In this document: one piece after another, positions 27,329-35,213 of the stretch
How the letters are laid out: every line of letters begins with the position of its first letter
How positions within the stretch are numbered: position 1 is the first letter of the stretch
Source of the DNA: an uncultured Akkermansia sp.
GTDB taxonomy: Bacteria; Verrucomicrobiota; Verrucomicrobiia; Verrucomicrobiales; Akkermansiaceae
DNA length: 64,000 nucleotides
Reading direction: 5' to 3'
Assembly (NCBI GenBank): GCA_944390825.1
Contig: CALXRG010000009.1
Span: 31,415-95,414 of the forward strand
Program-made: the position numbers and the translations under genes
Notes under the pieces: model-generated
What the model saw: the letters and a program-made list of their open reading frames with translations, nothing else
Database searches by the model: none
What the model was told of the DNA's origin: nothing

Positions 27329-27478
27329 GAGCGGGTCGTGCAGCTCCCGGTCGGTGGCAGTTGGGGTGGCTACACCAGCAAAATCCTCCAGTTTGCAGCA
27401 GGTCTCATTGGAGCCATACTTCCCCTGACTGGTTACTACATGTGGTGGCGGCGTACCCATCCCAAGAGGAAGTCTTGA
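27329..27478 (+). pseudogene. C-terminal remnant of a PepSY-associated membrane protein
   Basis: The last 49 codons of an open frame give GGSWGGYTSKILQFAAG and LPLTGYYMWWRRTHPKRK, the usual end of PepSY-TM (PiuB-like) proteins (lHsGrygG-w-gk ... TGllmWwrRr). Sequence upstream in all frames has no PepSY similarity, so only the final helix survives. Confidence 0.6.
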
Positions 27479-27514
27479 CGGGGGGCCGGGAGGTATCGGG
27501 GGGCCGGAAGGTAT
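27479..27514 (+). repeat. 18-bp tandem duplication
   Basis: CGGGGGGCCGGGAGGTAT is followed directly by the same unit with one G-to-A change. Confidence 0.8.
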
Positions 27515-27616
27515 GCCTAACCCTCTGGCCGGGGCGTGATGCATGGCGGTCGATCAGGAGACAGAAGTGCGCCGGCTGTGCCCACAGGGCGAGCGGCGTG
27601 CCGGGGGCTTTTATCT

Positions 27617-28636
27617 TCAGGCAAAAGTTTCTGCGTCTTCCCAGAAACGCGCAGCTTCACGGCTCCGGGTAGGCATCATATAGCGGCTGCGCAGCAGTGA
27701 ACAGTCCCTGTGCCCCATCTCCAGCTGCAGAACCGGTAGATTTCGGAAATGCGCTGCATGATAGCTCGCAAACGTGTGGCGGCATACATCCGGAACCCAG
27801 TGCGTGAATCCCGCCGCCTGTCGCAGTTCGTGCCAGCGTCGCAGCCAGTTTCTCGGAATCATACATTCCTCTCGCCTGAATTGTTGCATCCCGCGCAGCG
27901 GTACCGCCCGCCCACCGCCGGTTTTACTCACTTGCGGGCGGATCAGTACCAGCTTATCCTCCCAAAAGACATCGTCACGCTGCAAGCGCTGCACTTCCGC
28001 CGGGCGGATACCACAGTACAACATCAGGTGCAGAGAAAAGCGCATCGCCCGGTAGGGTTTCCGTTCGCAAACCTTTTGGAGTCTGTTCACTTCCGCCAGA
28101 GTTAATGGAGCAATTGGCTTCTCCTTCACCACAGGAACCTCAATGCGGGCTACAGGGTTGCCATCGCACCATTCCCTGCGTATCCCATAGGCAAAAATGC
28201 TATGCAGGATCACGCGCCCCTTCACAAAACTGCTTCGACTCCCGCCGAACGCTTCCTCCAGAATCCGACGGCACTGGGCAGCATTCATCCCGCGCAGCGG
28301 CAACTCTGCAGCTCCCTCCACCCGTAGAATGCGCCGCACAAAATGTCGCAAATCCCGCCGCGATGCCGGGCGTAAATCTCCACGCGCCGCGACGCTCGCC
28401 CAAGCGGCTTCGGCCAGGGTCACCGTCTGCTCCGCCGCCTCTATTGCCACGGTCCCAGCGTGGATCACACGTCGCAGCAGAGCAACTAATTCCCCTCGTG
28501 GTTTCCCCCGAGCCAGTTCTCCAAGCCCCTCTACTGCCTCCAGCGCTAAACGCGCCAAATCAGAGGGCTCAAGCTCAACTCCTCTCAGCAGTTCTCCCGC
28601 CAGCGCCATTTTTTGTGTGTTGTTCGATGTCTTCAT
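27617..28636 (-). CDS. Tyrosine recombinase / integrase
   Basis: This 339-residue protein has an N-terminal SAM-like core-binding region (about 100-180) and a catalytic domain. Catalytic positions: Arg in YCGIRPAEVQRL, Lys in SKTGGGR, Arg-His in VCRHTFASYH, His in MGHRDCSLL and Tyr in RSRYM. The first His of the HxxR motif is Asp, a substitution I believe is tolerated in many such enzymes. The first 100 residues are unlike phage integrases. It is flanked by a PepSY remnant and a 0.7 kb empty region, suggesting a decayed island. Start at 28636 is provisional; an ATG nine codons later is possible. Confidence 0.85.
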   Translation of the reverse strand: MKTSNNTQKMALAGELLRGVELEPSDLARLALEAVEGLGELARGKPRGELVALLRRVIHAGTVAIEAAEQTVTLAEAAWASVAARGDLRPASRRDLRHFVRRILRVEGAAELPLRGMNAAQCRRILEEAFGGSRSSFVKGRVILHSIFAYGIRREWCDGNPVARIEVPVVKEKPIAPLTLAEVNRLQKVCERKPYRAMRFSLHLMLYCGIRPAEVQRLQRDDVFWEDKLVLIRPQVSKTGGGRAVPLRGMQQFRREECMIPRNWLRRWHELRQAAGFTHWVPDVCRHTFASYHAAHFRNLPVLQLEMGHRDCSLLRSRYMMPTRSREAARFWEDAETFA

Positions 28637-29332
28637 TGTAAATGCTGTGCAAGCTTTTTCCGCAAAAACAGACAGTGAATAAGAAAAAAGTTAAATACGG
28701 GGCAAGAGAAGGAATACCATAGCCGGAACGGTTTTGCTGTATGGATTTTCACCGCTTTTTCCCGAGCTATTCGGTACTGGTTAATTCTACGACTTGTTGA
28801 TGTTGCCGTTGCGGATAAAATGAAATATAATATATTGAACAAGAGTGATTAGGACATGATCAGCATTTACAATGCTGTATACTGATAGTCACAGAGAACC
28901 CTTACTGCACGGACGACTTCGACGTTACCCCCCCCGAAATCAAGATACCTCACGAAACAGAATACGGCTTCATTTAAATCAGTCCGGACGTTTCTTAAAT
29001 GGTATTGCGTCGTTTCGTCGGTGAAGTTAGGGAAAGGATTCTGAGTTATTCGTTTCCCGGCCGGTTTGTCACCGTTTTATCGACAGGGCGGAGGGAGGCT
29101 GGGCCTTGGACTTTCTCTTTTGGTATTGCGGAACGATACCTGTGCCCCGTGCGGGTCCTGAATTTCGTTTTCTCTGAACTCATGGACTCCGCGCGGGGTA
29201 TTTCCCTGGCTTTTACCGTCGCTGACGTGTGCAGGAGTGCGTCATTTTGCGTTCTTCCTCTCCAGACTTTGCGATTCGATTGTGTCAAGCGGAGACCTGA
29301 CTGCCGGACAAAAGGAGAATGTTTGTCGGGTA
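28637..29332. other. A+T-rich gene-free stretch next to the integrase
   Basis: No open frame here has coding character or recognisable motifs. Base composition is clearly more A+T-rich than the surroundings near 28637-29000, with runs such as ATATAATATATT. It may be the degraded remainder of the integrase-borne element. No att repeat was identified by eye. Confidence 0.5.
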
Positions 29333-29917
29333 TCAGCAAGGCGTGGCTTCGGACATCACTTTTTCAAAGCGGAAAAAGGCTTCCATACCGGGCGGCTCTG
29401 GGGTGCCTTCTGCAGGCGCAGGGTGCTCGGGATCGCGATGATGCGGGTTGAAGAACTCGACGGCATGGAAGCCGCAAGTGTTGATGTAGAAGTGGATATT
29501 GCGTTGCTCAAAGTAGGGTGTGACTGTTTCCCAGATACGGGTCGCGGGATAGCGGGCCTCGATGGCCTTCCAGGCGGCCAAACCCAGGCCGCGATTGTGC
29601 ATGCCGAGGTCAATAAAGAAGAGGTCCAGGGAGTTGCGGCCCGTGTCTTCGTGGCGGCGCACCACGGCACCGCCCACGCGCTCGCCGTGGTGCAGGAGGT
29701 GGTAGACGTCTGAGTGTTCGGCCGTATGGGCCTGCTGTATTTCTTCAGCGGAGGGGATGGGTTCACTGGTGCCGAATTGTTCACGGACAGCCTGGGCAAA
29801 CGCGCATTGCATGCGTGAGATAAGATCGGGTAGTTCGTCGGATAAGACAGGAGCGAGGGTGACGACGGGGGGTACGGTGGAACCGGCAGGTGGTGTGTGC
29901 GTGGGGGAGTTGGTCAT
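29333..29917 (-). CDS. GNAT-family N-acetyltransferase
   Basis: The protein has 194 residues from the ATG at 29917. The acetyl-CoA-binding region reads LDLFFIDLGMHNRGLGLAAW, with the loop HNRGLGL in the place of the Q/RxxGxG/A motif, followed by KAIEARYPATRIWETVTPYF and NIHFYINTCGFHAVEFF, the usual late GNAT strand and helix. The first 35 residues are Pro/Thr-rich. It lies 59 bp downstream of a MarR regulator and is probably in its operon. The acceptor is unknown. Confidence 0.82.
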   Translation of the reverse strand: MTNSPTHTPPAGSTVPPVVTLAPVLSDELPDLISRMQCAFAQAVREQFGTSEPIPSAEEIQQAHTAEHSDVYHLLHHGERVGGAVVRRHEDTGRNSLDLFFIDLGMHNRGLGLAAWKAIEARYPATRIWETVTPYFEQRNIHFYINTCGFHAVEFFNPHHRDPEHPAPAEGTPEPPGMEAFFRFEKVMSEATPC

Positions 29918-29976
29918 GGCGACGGTGTTGTTGCGGGTGGGAGGTGCGGGGAGAGCAGATCGGCCGGGCGGGGATT

Positions 29977-30429
29977 TTAGTGCTTGGTTCCGGTTAGTCT
30001 TGCCTTGCGGAATTCCCGGGTCAGTGCTGCGGTGGCCGTCTCCATTTGGTCGGCCAGCCTGCGGGCAAGTACGCCGGCTAAGGCTCGCTCCTCGGCTTGG
30101 ATAATGGGCGCGATGATGGTGCTTGCCCAGAGTTTGCCGGCATCGGTCAGACGGATGTTTTTTTCTTTCCCGCCTGTCGGCAGCAGTTCCAGATAGCCCT
30201 GTTCTTTGCATTCCCGGACGATTGTGTTCAGTGTGGTTCGGGGTACGGACCACTCCTCGCAGAGCTGTTTCTGGGAGTAGTGGCGCCCGTCGGCCAGCGC
30301 GTAGAGCAGGACGAAGGTGTTGCTCTTGACGCCGAGCTTGCGCACGGCCCGGTAATAGAGCTGGTCGATGTGGTCAATCGCGATCATGAGACGCCGGATG
30401 TCGTCACGCGTGGAGCGGGGTGAGTTCAT
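29977..30429 (-). CDS. MarR-family transcriptional regulator
   Basis: The protein has 150 residues from the ATG at 30429. The winged helix contains SNTFVLLYALADGRHYSQKQ, LCEEWSVPRTTLNTIVRECK (recognition helix) and the wing LLPTGGKEKNIRLTDAGK; long N- and C-terminal helices form the dimer interface. The promoter contains a 12-bp palindrome between -35 and -10 and a second half-site next to the start codon, so autorepression is likely. Confidence 0.88.
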   Translation of the reverse strand: MNSPRSTRDDIRRLMIAIDHIDQLYYRAVRKLGVKSNTFVLLYALADGRHYSQKQLCEEWSVPRTTLNTIVRECKEQGYLELLPTGGKEKNIRLTDAGKLWASTIIAPIIQAEERALAGVLARRLADQMETATAALTREFRKARLTGTKH

Positions 30430-30447
30430 AATACGAAATCGGATTGA

Positions 30448-30476
30448 ACAATAGTACGAATTCGTATCCAAGTCAA
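30448..30476 (-). promoter_or_regulatory. promoter of the MarR-GNAT pair
   Basis: On the minus strand TTGACT (30471-30476), 17 bp, TATTGT (30448-30453). Confidence 0.6.
30455..30466. promoter_or_regulatory. Probable MarR operator palindrome
   Basis: TACGAATTCGTA is a perfect 12-bp palindrome filling the spacer of the promoter. A related half-site AATACGAAAT lies at 30430-30439. Confidence 0.6.
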
Positions 30477-30950
30477 GGGTAAGTAGTGTCAGGGCAGATG
30501 CATAAGACGATTTGGCATGGAATTTTGCTTACTTTGTGGTGATAACAAGACGTATCATCCCATGCTTGGGGTGCAGGTTTGGCCACAGATCGTCCCTGCA
30601 GACCTGTTTTGACCGTTATGGGTATCATTTTGGTGCTGCACAATCTGAATGCGTCAGCCCTGCTGAAAGTGTGATGCGATTGAAATATGCTTCTTTTTGT
30701 ATGAGAAGAGCACCGAGTGTACGACTGGCGACTCTCTCGGGTGTGAGACAAGTTCCGAGGGTGAGCCCCGGCAGGAGCTTCCGCGCCCCGGCGCTAATCT
30801 TTCCAACGATGCTGCCGCTCACAAGAGCCCGGTGGAATGTGCAACCGGGTTAAACCATACTTATCCAATGTCTAAATCAATCGGTCTCTTTGACCTGACG
30901 CCACCAGTATGGGGTTTCATGCGGATAAGCCTTTGGCCGCATCTCGATGA
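30477..30950. other. Gene-free stretch downstream of the capsid gene
   Basis: Frames present are short and lack coding character. I see no RNA gene or repeat. Confidence 0.45.
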
Positions 30951-30986
30951 ACACAAAAACGGCGCTCCCATGCACCGGGAGCGCCG
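30951..30986 (-). terminator. Rho-independent terminator of the capsid gene
   Basis: Perfect 10-bp stem (30960-30969 with 30977-30986, 7-nt loop) followed on the minus strand by TTTTTGTGT. Confidence 0.92.
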
Positions 30987-31030
30987 CCTGTCAACCAACC
31001 AAAACGTTTAAATGATCCGGAGTTTGTCGA

Positions 31031-31939
31031 TTAATTCTCGGTGCAAAGAATCTTCACGAAGGCATCTTCCTGCAAACGCGTGGCGCCGCAGGCGAACTTG
31101 GCGCGGATCTGGAGAGCTTCATCCAGATCGTCGCGGATACTGAGCTTGACTTTGAAGTCATCCCAGATACCGAATTGGGCTTTGCTCTTGACCCAGGCAA
31201 CGCAGGAGCGCGTCGTTCCACTGAGGGGCAGTTGCTCGGAGCGCACGATGCGGAAACCGAGGAAAGAATCGATTTTCCCTTCTGCCAGCGCACGAACGGT
31301 GTTGTAGTCGTAGCTGGAGATTTCGGGTTCCTTGAGCAGCGAGTTGATCTGGCTGCTGGTGCAGGCAAGCACAAGCTCGTCGCCGTAGGCTCGGCGCTCT
31401 TCGCTCCATGCTTCTTTGGCCTGCAGCATGGTCAGCGCCTGGCGCAGCTTGGCAACGGTCAGGTTGCAGTCCTCTCCGGTTCCGGTGTCGCTGTAATCGG
31501 CGTCGATCGTCTGCGTGGCCGGGAAAGTGACCGACGTGGTGCCGTTCTCCCCGGTGTAGTTTGTGCCAAGGAAGGCATCAAGCATCACCTTGTCCATCGT
31601 GCGGCCAGCGGCGGCGCGCAGGCTTTCAATGGTTTTGCTGACGGGGACGTCGATGTTGGCCAGCTTCTTGGCATCGAATTCATCAAAGCCGACGGCTTTG
31701 GTGAAAATGTGCGGGAAGATGACACGGCGTGTCGTCGGGGCTTCATCGAGTGTGGTTGAAGCCATGCGCGAGGTCTTCTCCGTGAAGGTGAGAAGTCCGT
31801 ACTGGTCGAAGGCGACCATTTTGCCGCTCAGACCTGTTTCAACGGTGACGTATTTGTCGAGGCGGGAGGCTTCCTGCTGAAGATAGGAGCCCCATTTCTC
31901 ACTGTATTTGATCTGATAGTTTTGTTCGATATCAGCCAT
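31031..31939 (-). CDS. Phage major capsid-like protein, solitary
   Basis: The protein has 302 residues from the ATG at 31939. It resembles the Phage_capsid_2 type of tailed-phage coat proteins: an N-terminal EQNYQIKYSEKWGSYLQQ, SRLDKYVTVETGLSGK, TRRVIFPHIFTKAVGFDEFD, AAGRTMDKVMLDAFLGTNYT, and a C-terminal strand region with KSKAQFGIWDDFKVKLSIRD. No portal, protease, scaffold, terminase or tail gene is within 7 kb on either side. The gene has its own promoter with a palindrome over the -35 box and its own strong terminator, so it is a complete single transcription unit. It may be a domesticated capsid or the last intact gene of a prophage; the frame shows no damage. Confidence 0.8.
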   Translation of the reverse strand: MADIEQNYQIKYSEKWGSYLQQEASRLDKYVTVETGLSGKMVAFDQYGLLTFTEKTSRMASTTLDEAPTTRRVIFPHIFTKAVGFDEFDAKKLANIDVPVSKTIESLRAAAGRTMDKVMLDAFLGTNYTGENGTTSVTFPATQTIDADYSDTGTGEDCNLTVAKLRQALTMLQAKEAWSEERRAYGDELVLACTSSQINSLLKEPEISSYDYNTVRALAEGKIDSFLGFRIVRSEQLPLSGTTRSCVAWVKSKAQFGIWDDFKVKLSIRDDLDEALQIRAKFACGATRLQEDAFVKILCTEN

Positions 31940-31949
31940 GAGTGTATGT

Positions 31950-31978
31950 ATGGTATGTATGTGTTTGTTTGCATGCAA
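31950..31978 (-). promoter_or_regulatory. promoter of the capsid-like gene
   Basis: On the minus strand TTGCAT (31973-31978), 17 bp, TACCAT (31950-31955), 10 nt before the ATG. Confidence 0.5.
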
Positions 31979-31979
31979 A
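31968..31979. promoter_or_regulatory. Palindrome overlapping the capsid -35 box
   Basis: TTTGCATGCAAA, a perfect 12-bp palindrome covering the -35 hexamer; a possible repressor site. Confidence 0.45.
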
Positions 31980-32077
31980 TCGGCTTAGGGATTGCCCGGT
32001 GCGGGGTCGTGCCGCGTGGCCGGTACGCGGCGGTTCCCCCGTGGGAAATTGCGCAGCTGCCGGCTCTTGCCGGGCCC

Positions 32078-32097
32078 ATCATGCAGGATCATGCAGG
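32078..32097. repeat. 10-bp tandem repeat upstream of the capsid promoter
   Basis: ATCATGCAGG occurs twice in direct succession. The remaining sequence between 31980 and 32271 shows only a small hairpin (CCGGC TCTT GCCGG). Confidence 0.6.
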
Positions 32098-32271
32098 AGT
32101 GTGCAAGGCACCAGCAGGCCGCTGCCTGTCCGTGCCTCGGCCGGAATGTATGTGCGGAGGGCGGAAATGACAGGCTGACCAAAAGGGGCCCGACCGTGTG
32201 CGCGAAGGATAGGTTTAAGGCGGGTGAGTGGGGGAACGTCTGCTGCCGTTGCCTTCATGAGCTGTTTCCCC

Positions 32272-32317
32272 TTGCAAAATGAAGCGGGAAGCTCCCGGGG
32301 GATGGAAGCTTCCCGCT
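32272..32317 (-). terminator. Rho-independent terminator of hisC
   Basis: AGCGGGAAGCT (32283-32293) pairs perfectly with AGCTTCCCGCT (32307-32317), followed on the minus strand by TCATTTTGC. Confidence 0.8.
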
Positions 32318-32349
32318 CAACGTGATGGCGGCCCGGAAAGATGGGTCGG

Positions 32350-33447
32350 TCACTTGCCGAGGATTCCGGCCAGAACCTCCAGACAACGGGCGTTTTCGCG
32401 TTCGGTGCCGACGGTGATGCGGATGTATTCCGGCAAACCGTAGCCATCCATCTGGCGCAGGATGACGCCTTGGGCCAGTGCTTTGTCAAAGACCTCACGG
32501 CCTTTGCCGACTTTGGCGAGAATGAAGTTGGCCTGGCTGCGAATGTAGCCGATACCCCAGGAGTCAAAGGTGCGGTAGTACTGCTCGCGTCCGGCCCTGA
32601 CCATTTCCACGGAGCGTTCGACATGCTCGCGGTCGTCGAGCGCCGCGAGCGCGGCTGCCTGGGCGATGCAGTTCAGGTTGAAGGGAGAGCGCGCTTTGTT
32701 GAGCATGTCGGCAATCTCGGGGGTGCTGACGGCATAGCCCGCGCGGACACCGGCAAGTCCGTAGGCTTTGGAGAAAGTGCGCATGATGATGACGTTCTTG
32801 CCTTGGTGGAGGTATTTCGCGGTGTCGGGCTTGACATCGGCAAAGTCAATGTAGGCTTCATCGAAGGCGACGACGACGTGCTCGGGCACCTGCGCCATGA
32901 AGGCGTCCATTTCTTCCTGGAACACCATGGTGCCGACGGGGTTGGTGGGGTTGGTGATGAAGATAAGACGTGTCTGGGGTGTGATGGCTTTGAGCATGCC
33001 CATGAGGTCGTGTGACCAGTCCGGCTTGTTCTCCACTTCGACATAGGTGGCGCCGAAGAGCTTGCACATGATGGGATACATCGAGAAGCTGTGCTTGGCT
33101 GCGATGATTTCTTTGCCGGGGTGCATGAAGGCATGGCAAAGCAGCTCGATGATTTCACTGCTGCCGCTGCCGGTCACGGTTTGTTCGAAGCTGACGCCGA
33201 AGTCCTTGGCAATGCGGCTGCGCAGGTCGAAGCTGGCGCCGTCCGGGTAGATATGAGCATGCGATGCAGCTTTGACCATGGCTTGGACGGCTTTGGGCGA
33301 AGGCCCAAGTGAGTTCTCGTTGGAGGCGAGCTTGACAATCTGCTCGGGAGCCATGCCGAGTTCCCGGGCCGTCTCCTCGATGGGTTTGCCGGGCTGGTAG
33401 GCGACCAGGTCCAGCACGTACTGATTCGCATACGAAGTGATATTCAT
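32350..33447 (-). CDS. hisC: Histidinol-phosphate aminotransferase
   Basis: The protein has 365 residues from the ATG at 33447. It is a fold-type I PLP enzyme: KLASNENSLGPSP substrate loop, GSGSSEIIELL, NPTNPVGTMV, DEAYIDFAD, the Schiff-base Lys in RTFSKAYGLAGVRAGY and Arg in YIRITVGTE. It converts imidazole-acetol phosphate to histidinol phosphate and often acts on aromatic amino acids. An ATG four codons upstream (33459) lies inside the -10 box TATAAT and cannot be the start if that promoter is used. The gene is monocistronic, away from other his genes. Confidence 0.93.
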   Translation of the reverse strand: MNITSYANQYVLDLVAYQPGKPIEETARELGMAPEQIVKLASNENSLGPSPKAVQAMVKAASHAHIYPDGASFDLRSRIAKDFGVSFEQTVTGSGSSEIIELLCHAFMHPGKEIIAAKHSFSMYPIMCKLFGATYVEVENKPDWSHDLMGMLKAITPQTRLIFITNPTNPVGTMVFQEEMDAFMAQVPEHVVVAFDEAYIDFADVKPDTAKYLHQGKNVIIMRTFSKAYGLAGVRAGYAVSTPEIADMLNKARSPFNLNCIAQAAALAALDDREHVERSVEMVRAGREQYYRTFDSWGIGYIRSQANFILAKVGKGREVFDKALAQGVILRQMDGYGLPEYIRITVGTERENARCLEVLAGILGK

Positions 33448-33457
33448 ACCGCGGGGC

Positions 33458-33485
33458 ATTATATACCCGTCAGCGCGAATTTCAA
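33458..33485 (-). promoter_or_regulatory. promoter of hisC
   Basis: On the minus strand TTGAAA (33480-33485), 16 bp, TATAAT (33458-33463), 10 nt before the chosen ATG. Confidence 0.65.
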
Positions 33486-33488
33486 GCC

Positions 33489-33517
33489 TTGATTCCGGAA
33501 GGCTGGCAGTTTACAAT
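33489..33517 (+). promoter_or_regulatory. divergent promoter, leaderless
   Basis: TTGATT (33489-33494), 17 bp, TACAAT (33512-33517), then 6 nt to the ATG at 33524. Back to back with the hisC promoter. Confidence 0.65.
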
Positions 33518-33523
33518 GACGGC

Positions 33524-34636
33524 ATGAAGAAATGGCAGTGGCGTACAGCGGCGGTTCTTGCGCTGGGGGTGGCCGGGTTCGTGGCGTTGGGGTATCGCCC
33601 GGCATTGAGTCCGGACCGGGCGTCGGGCGATGCGGCTACGCCGCTGGTGGTTCCTTTGCAGACTGATCGGGAAACAGCGTCGGCCTGGAGTTTTGATTAT
33701 GAGTGGAACCTGGCGGAGAGCGCCGGTTATGCGGTCCGCGAGGGGGATGTCGAGCCATCTGCTTTTTCTCTGTTGGAGGAGCCACGATGGATGATTTCCG
33801 TGGAGGCTCAGAACGGTTCGCTTAGTATCGTGGCTCCGCCTCCCTTGCTGCATGCTCAGGATGGTACGTGCCAAGTGCTGACGCAGTCGCAGGTGCTGCC
33901 GCTGGGCTCCTACTGCATCCGCACGGCGGATGGCAGTACGCACACAAAACGGCTTTTCATGCTGCGTTGCCGGGCGCAGATTGTGCCTTCGTGGTGGGGG
34001 AAGGTTGTGTCCACCTGCATGGTTCAGGTGATGATGATCGATGTCATTGATGGGACTGCTGATCTGCTTAACCCTCAAAACCTGGGTCTGGGGGCTGGCG
34101 GGGAGCTCGTGGTCAGTATGAGTTCCAGCGGGCTGCCGGAGCGCTACAGCGGCTCGGCCTGCCGCCGGGAGCTGCTGCTGCTTCATGATGCACTGTGCAG
34201 TGTGGATTCTCCGCTTATGGCTCGGCAGGTGGCAGCTCATCTTGCTGCTCAGGGGCAGAGAGTGGTGAGTTTGTATGCGGTCCCGGAATTGGAGTGGCCC
34301 CATAATTGGGGCAATGATGCGGAAACGGCTCAACAGATCCATGAAAGTATCATTCCTACGCTGCTGTTTTTGCAGCAGAGAGACTGCTTCGGCTCACCGG
34401 AGCTGGCAGACTTCATCAATGGGCCTGTTTTCGGGGCGATTTTTGGCGAACGTTTTGTGTCGGATGACGAAAAGTTCAAGGCTGATATACCGGAGATGAC
34501 GATCATCAGTACGGGGTTGCCTGACGAGGCTCTTCCGGGAGAAGCCATCGCGGTGCCGGATGATGATGAAACGCTTCCTGCTCCCGGCGTTCAGTCAGGG
34601 CAGGGCGGTACAGCAAGTGATGCGCAAGGCAACTGA
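33524..34636 (+). CDS. Exported protein of unknown function upstream of umuD
   Basis: This 370-residue protein is not recognised. Residues 5-25 (WRTAAVLALGVAGFVALGY) form a signal anchor or signal peptide; the rest is predicted extracytoplasmic. It holds six or more Cys (for example DGTCQVL, GSYCIR, LRCRAQ, SACRREL), an acidic C-terminus ending in Gly/Ser/Gln, and a middle segment RRELLLLHDALCSVDSPLMA that would be helical. It is monocistronic or joined to the UmuD-like gene, which begins 7 nt after its stop. Confidence 0.7.
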   Translation: MKKWQWRTAAVLALGVAGFVALGYRPALSPDRASGDAATPLVVPLQTDRETASAWSFDYEWNLAESAGYAVREGDVEPSAFSLLEEPRWMISVEAQNGSLSIVAPPPLLHAQDGTCQVLTQSQVLPLGSYCIRTADGSTHTKRLFMLRCRAQIVPSWWGKVVSTCMVQVMMIDVIDGTADLLNPQNLGLGAGGELVVSMSSSGLPERYSGSACRRELLLLHDALCSVDSPLMARQVAAHLAAQGQRVVSLYAVPELEWPHNWGNDAETAQQIHESIIPTLLFLQQRDCFGSPELADFINGPVFGAIFGERFVSDDEKFKADIPEMTIISTGLPDEALPGEAIAVPDDDETLPAPGVQSGQGGTASDAQGN

Positions 34637-34643
34637 TCAGCAC

Positions 34644-35096
34644 ATGATGAGCGCGGATGATTCCCTGTTTTCTCCCTCTCCAGACGCTGCTTTTTCACCC
34701 GGAGAGTCGGGGTTGCCTTTTTTTACGGAGTGCGTCGCGGCTGGCTTTCCTTCGCCGGCGGAGGGTGATTTGCGCGGCTGCCTTGATCTCAACCAGCTTT
34801 GCGTTGTGAACCCGACTGCTACTTATTATGTGAGGGCCCGGGGTGACAGCATGATTGATGCCGGTATCAACGATGGGGATATCCTGGTGGTGGATCGCAG
34901 CCTCGAGGCTCGCAATGGTTCGATCGTTATCGCTGCGATCGGCGGGGAATTCACGGTGAAGATTTTGGAGAAGCTTGGGAGGGGGGTGCGCCTTTTGCCG
35001 GCAAACCCGGCGTACCAGCCTATCACCATCACGCCGGAGCTGCAGGCTGAGTTTTTCGGTGTAGTGACTTTTGTGATTCACCGGCTGAGCCGGTAA
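34644..35096 (+). CDS. umuD: UmuD-like S24 autoprotease, without UmuC
   Basis: The protein has 150 residues from the ATG pair at 34644/34647. It has the UmuD cleavage region VAAGFPSPAEGD (Ala33-Gly34), then LDLNQLCVVNPTATYYVRARGDSMIDAGINDGDILVVDRSL in outline, with nucleophile Ser69 in GDSM and general base Lys106 in EFTVKIL. UmuD becomes UmuD' by RecA-stimulated self-cleavage and joins UmuC as DNA polymerase V. No UmuC lies in the window; the next gene is a hexosaminidase. No LexA box is apparent. Translation may be coupled to the upstream gene. Confidence 0.88.
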   Translation: MMSADDSLFSPSPDAAFSPGESGLPFFTECVAAGFPSPAEGDLRGCLDLNQLCVVNPTATYYVRARGDSMIDAGINDGDILVVDRSLEARNGSIVIAAIGGEFTVKILEKLGRGVRLLPANPAYQPITITPELQAEFFGVVTFVIHRLSR

Positions 35097-35175
35097 GTCG
35101 GTGGGGGAAGGGGAGTTCCCCGACTGAGGCGGGCGGGAGTTGGTTTTTTCTCCACCAGGAAGGCATACTTTGAAC

Positions 35176-35203
35176 TTGACCTGCCGGAAGTCTCTGCTAG
35201 GAT
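35176..35203 (+). promoter_or_regulatory. promoter of the GH20 gene
   Basis: TTGACC (35176-35181), 16 bp, TAGGAT (35198-35203), 10 nt before the ATG. Confidence 0.6.
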
Positions 35204-35213
35204 AGAGGCACGT

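Noticed and set aside
28999..29451. 150-codon plus frame after the integrase
   Set aside because: No recognisable motif, overlaps the end of the GNAT gene, and no promoter or start signal.
30473..30751. 92-codon minus frame near the MarR promoter
   Set aside because: Composition like random sequence and it would overlap the MarR promoter.
31031..31939. Capsid-like gene as an encapsulin
   Set aside because: The sequence resembles phage coat proteins of the Phage_capsid_2 type rather than encapsulins, and the ferritin-like protein is 10 kb away without a visible cargo tag; kept as an open hypothesis only.
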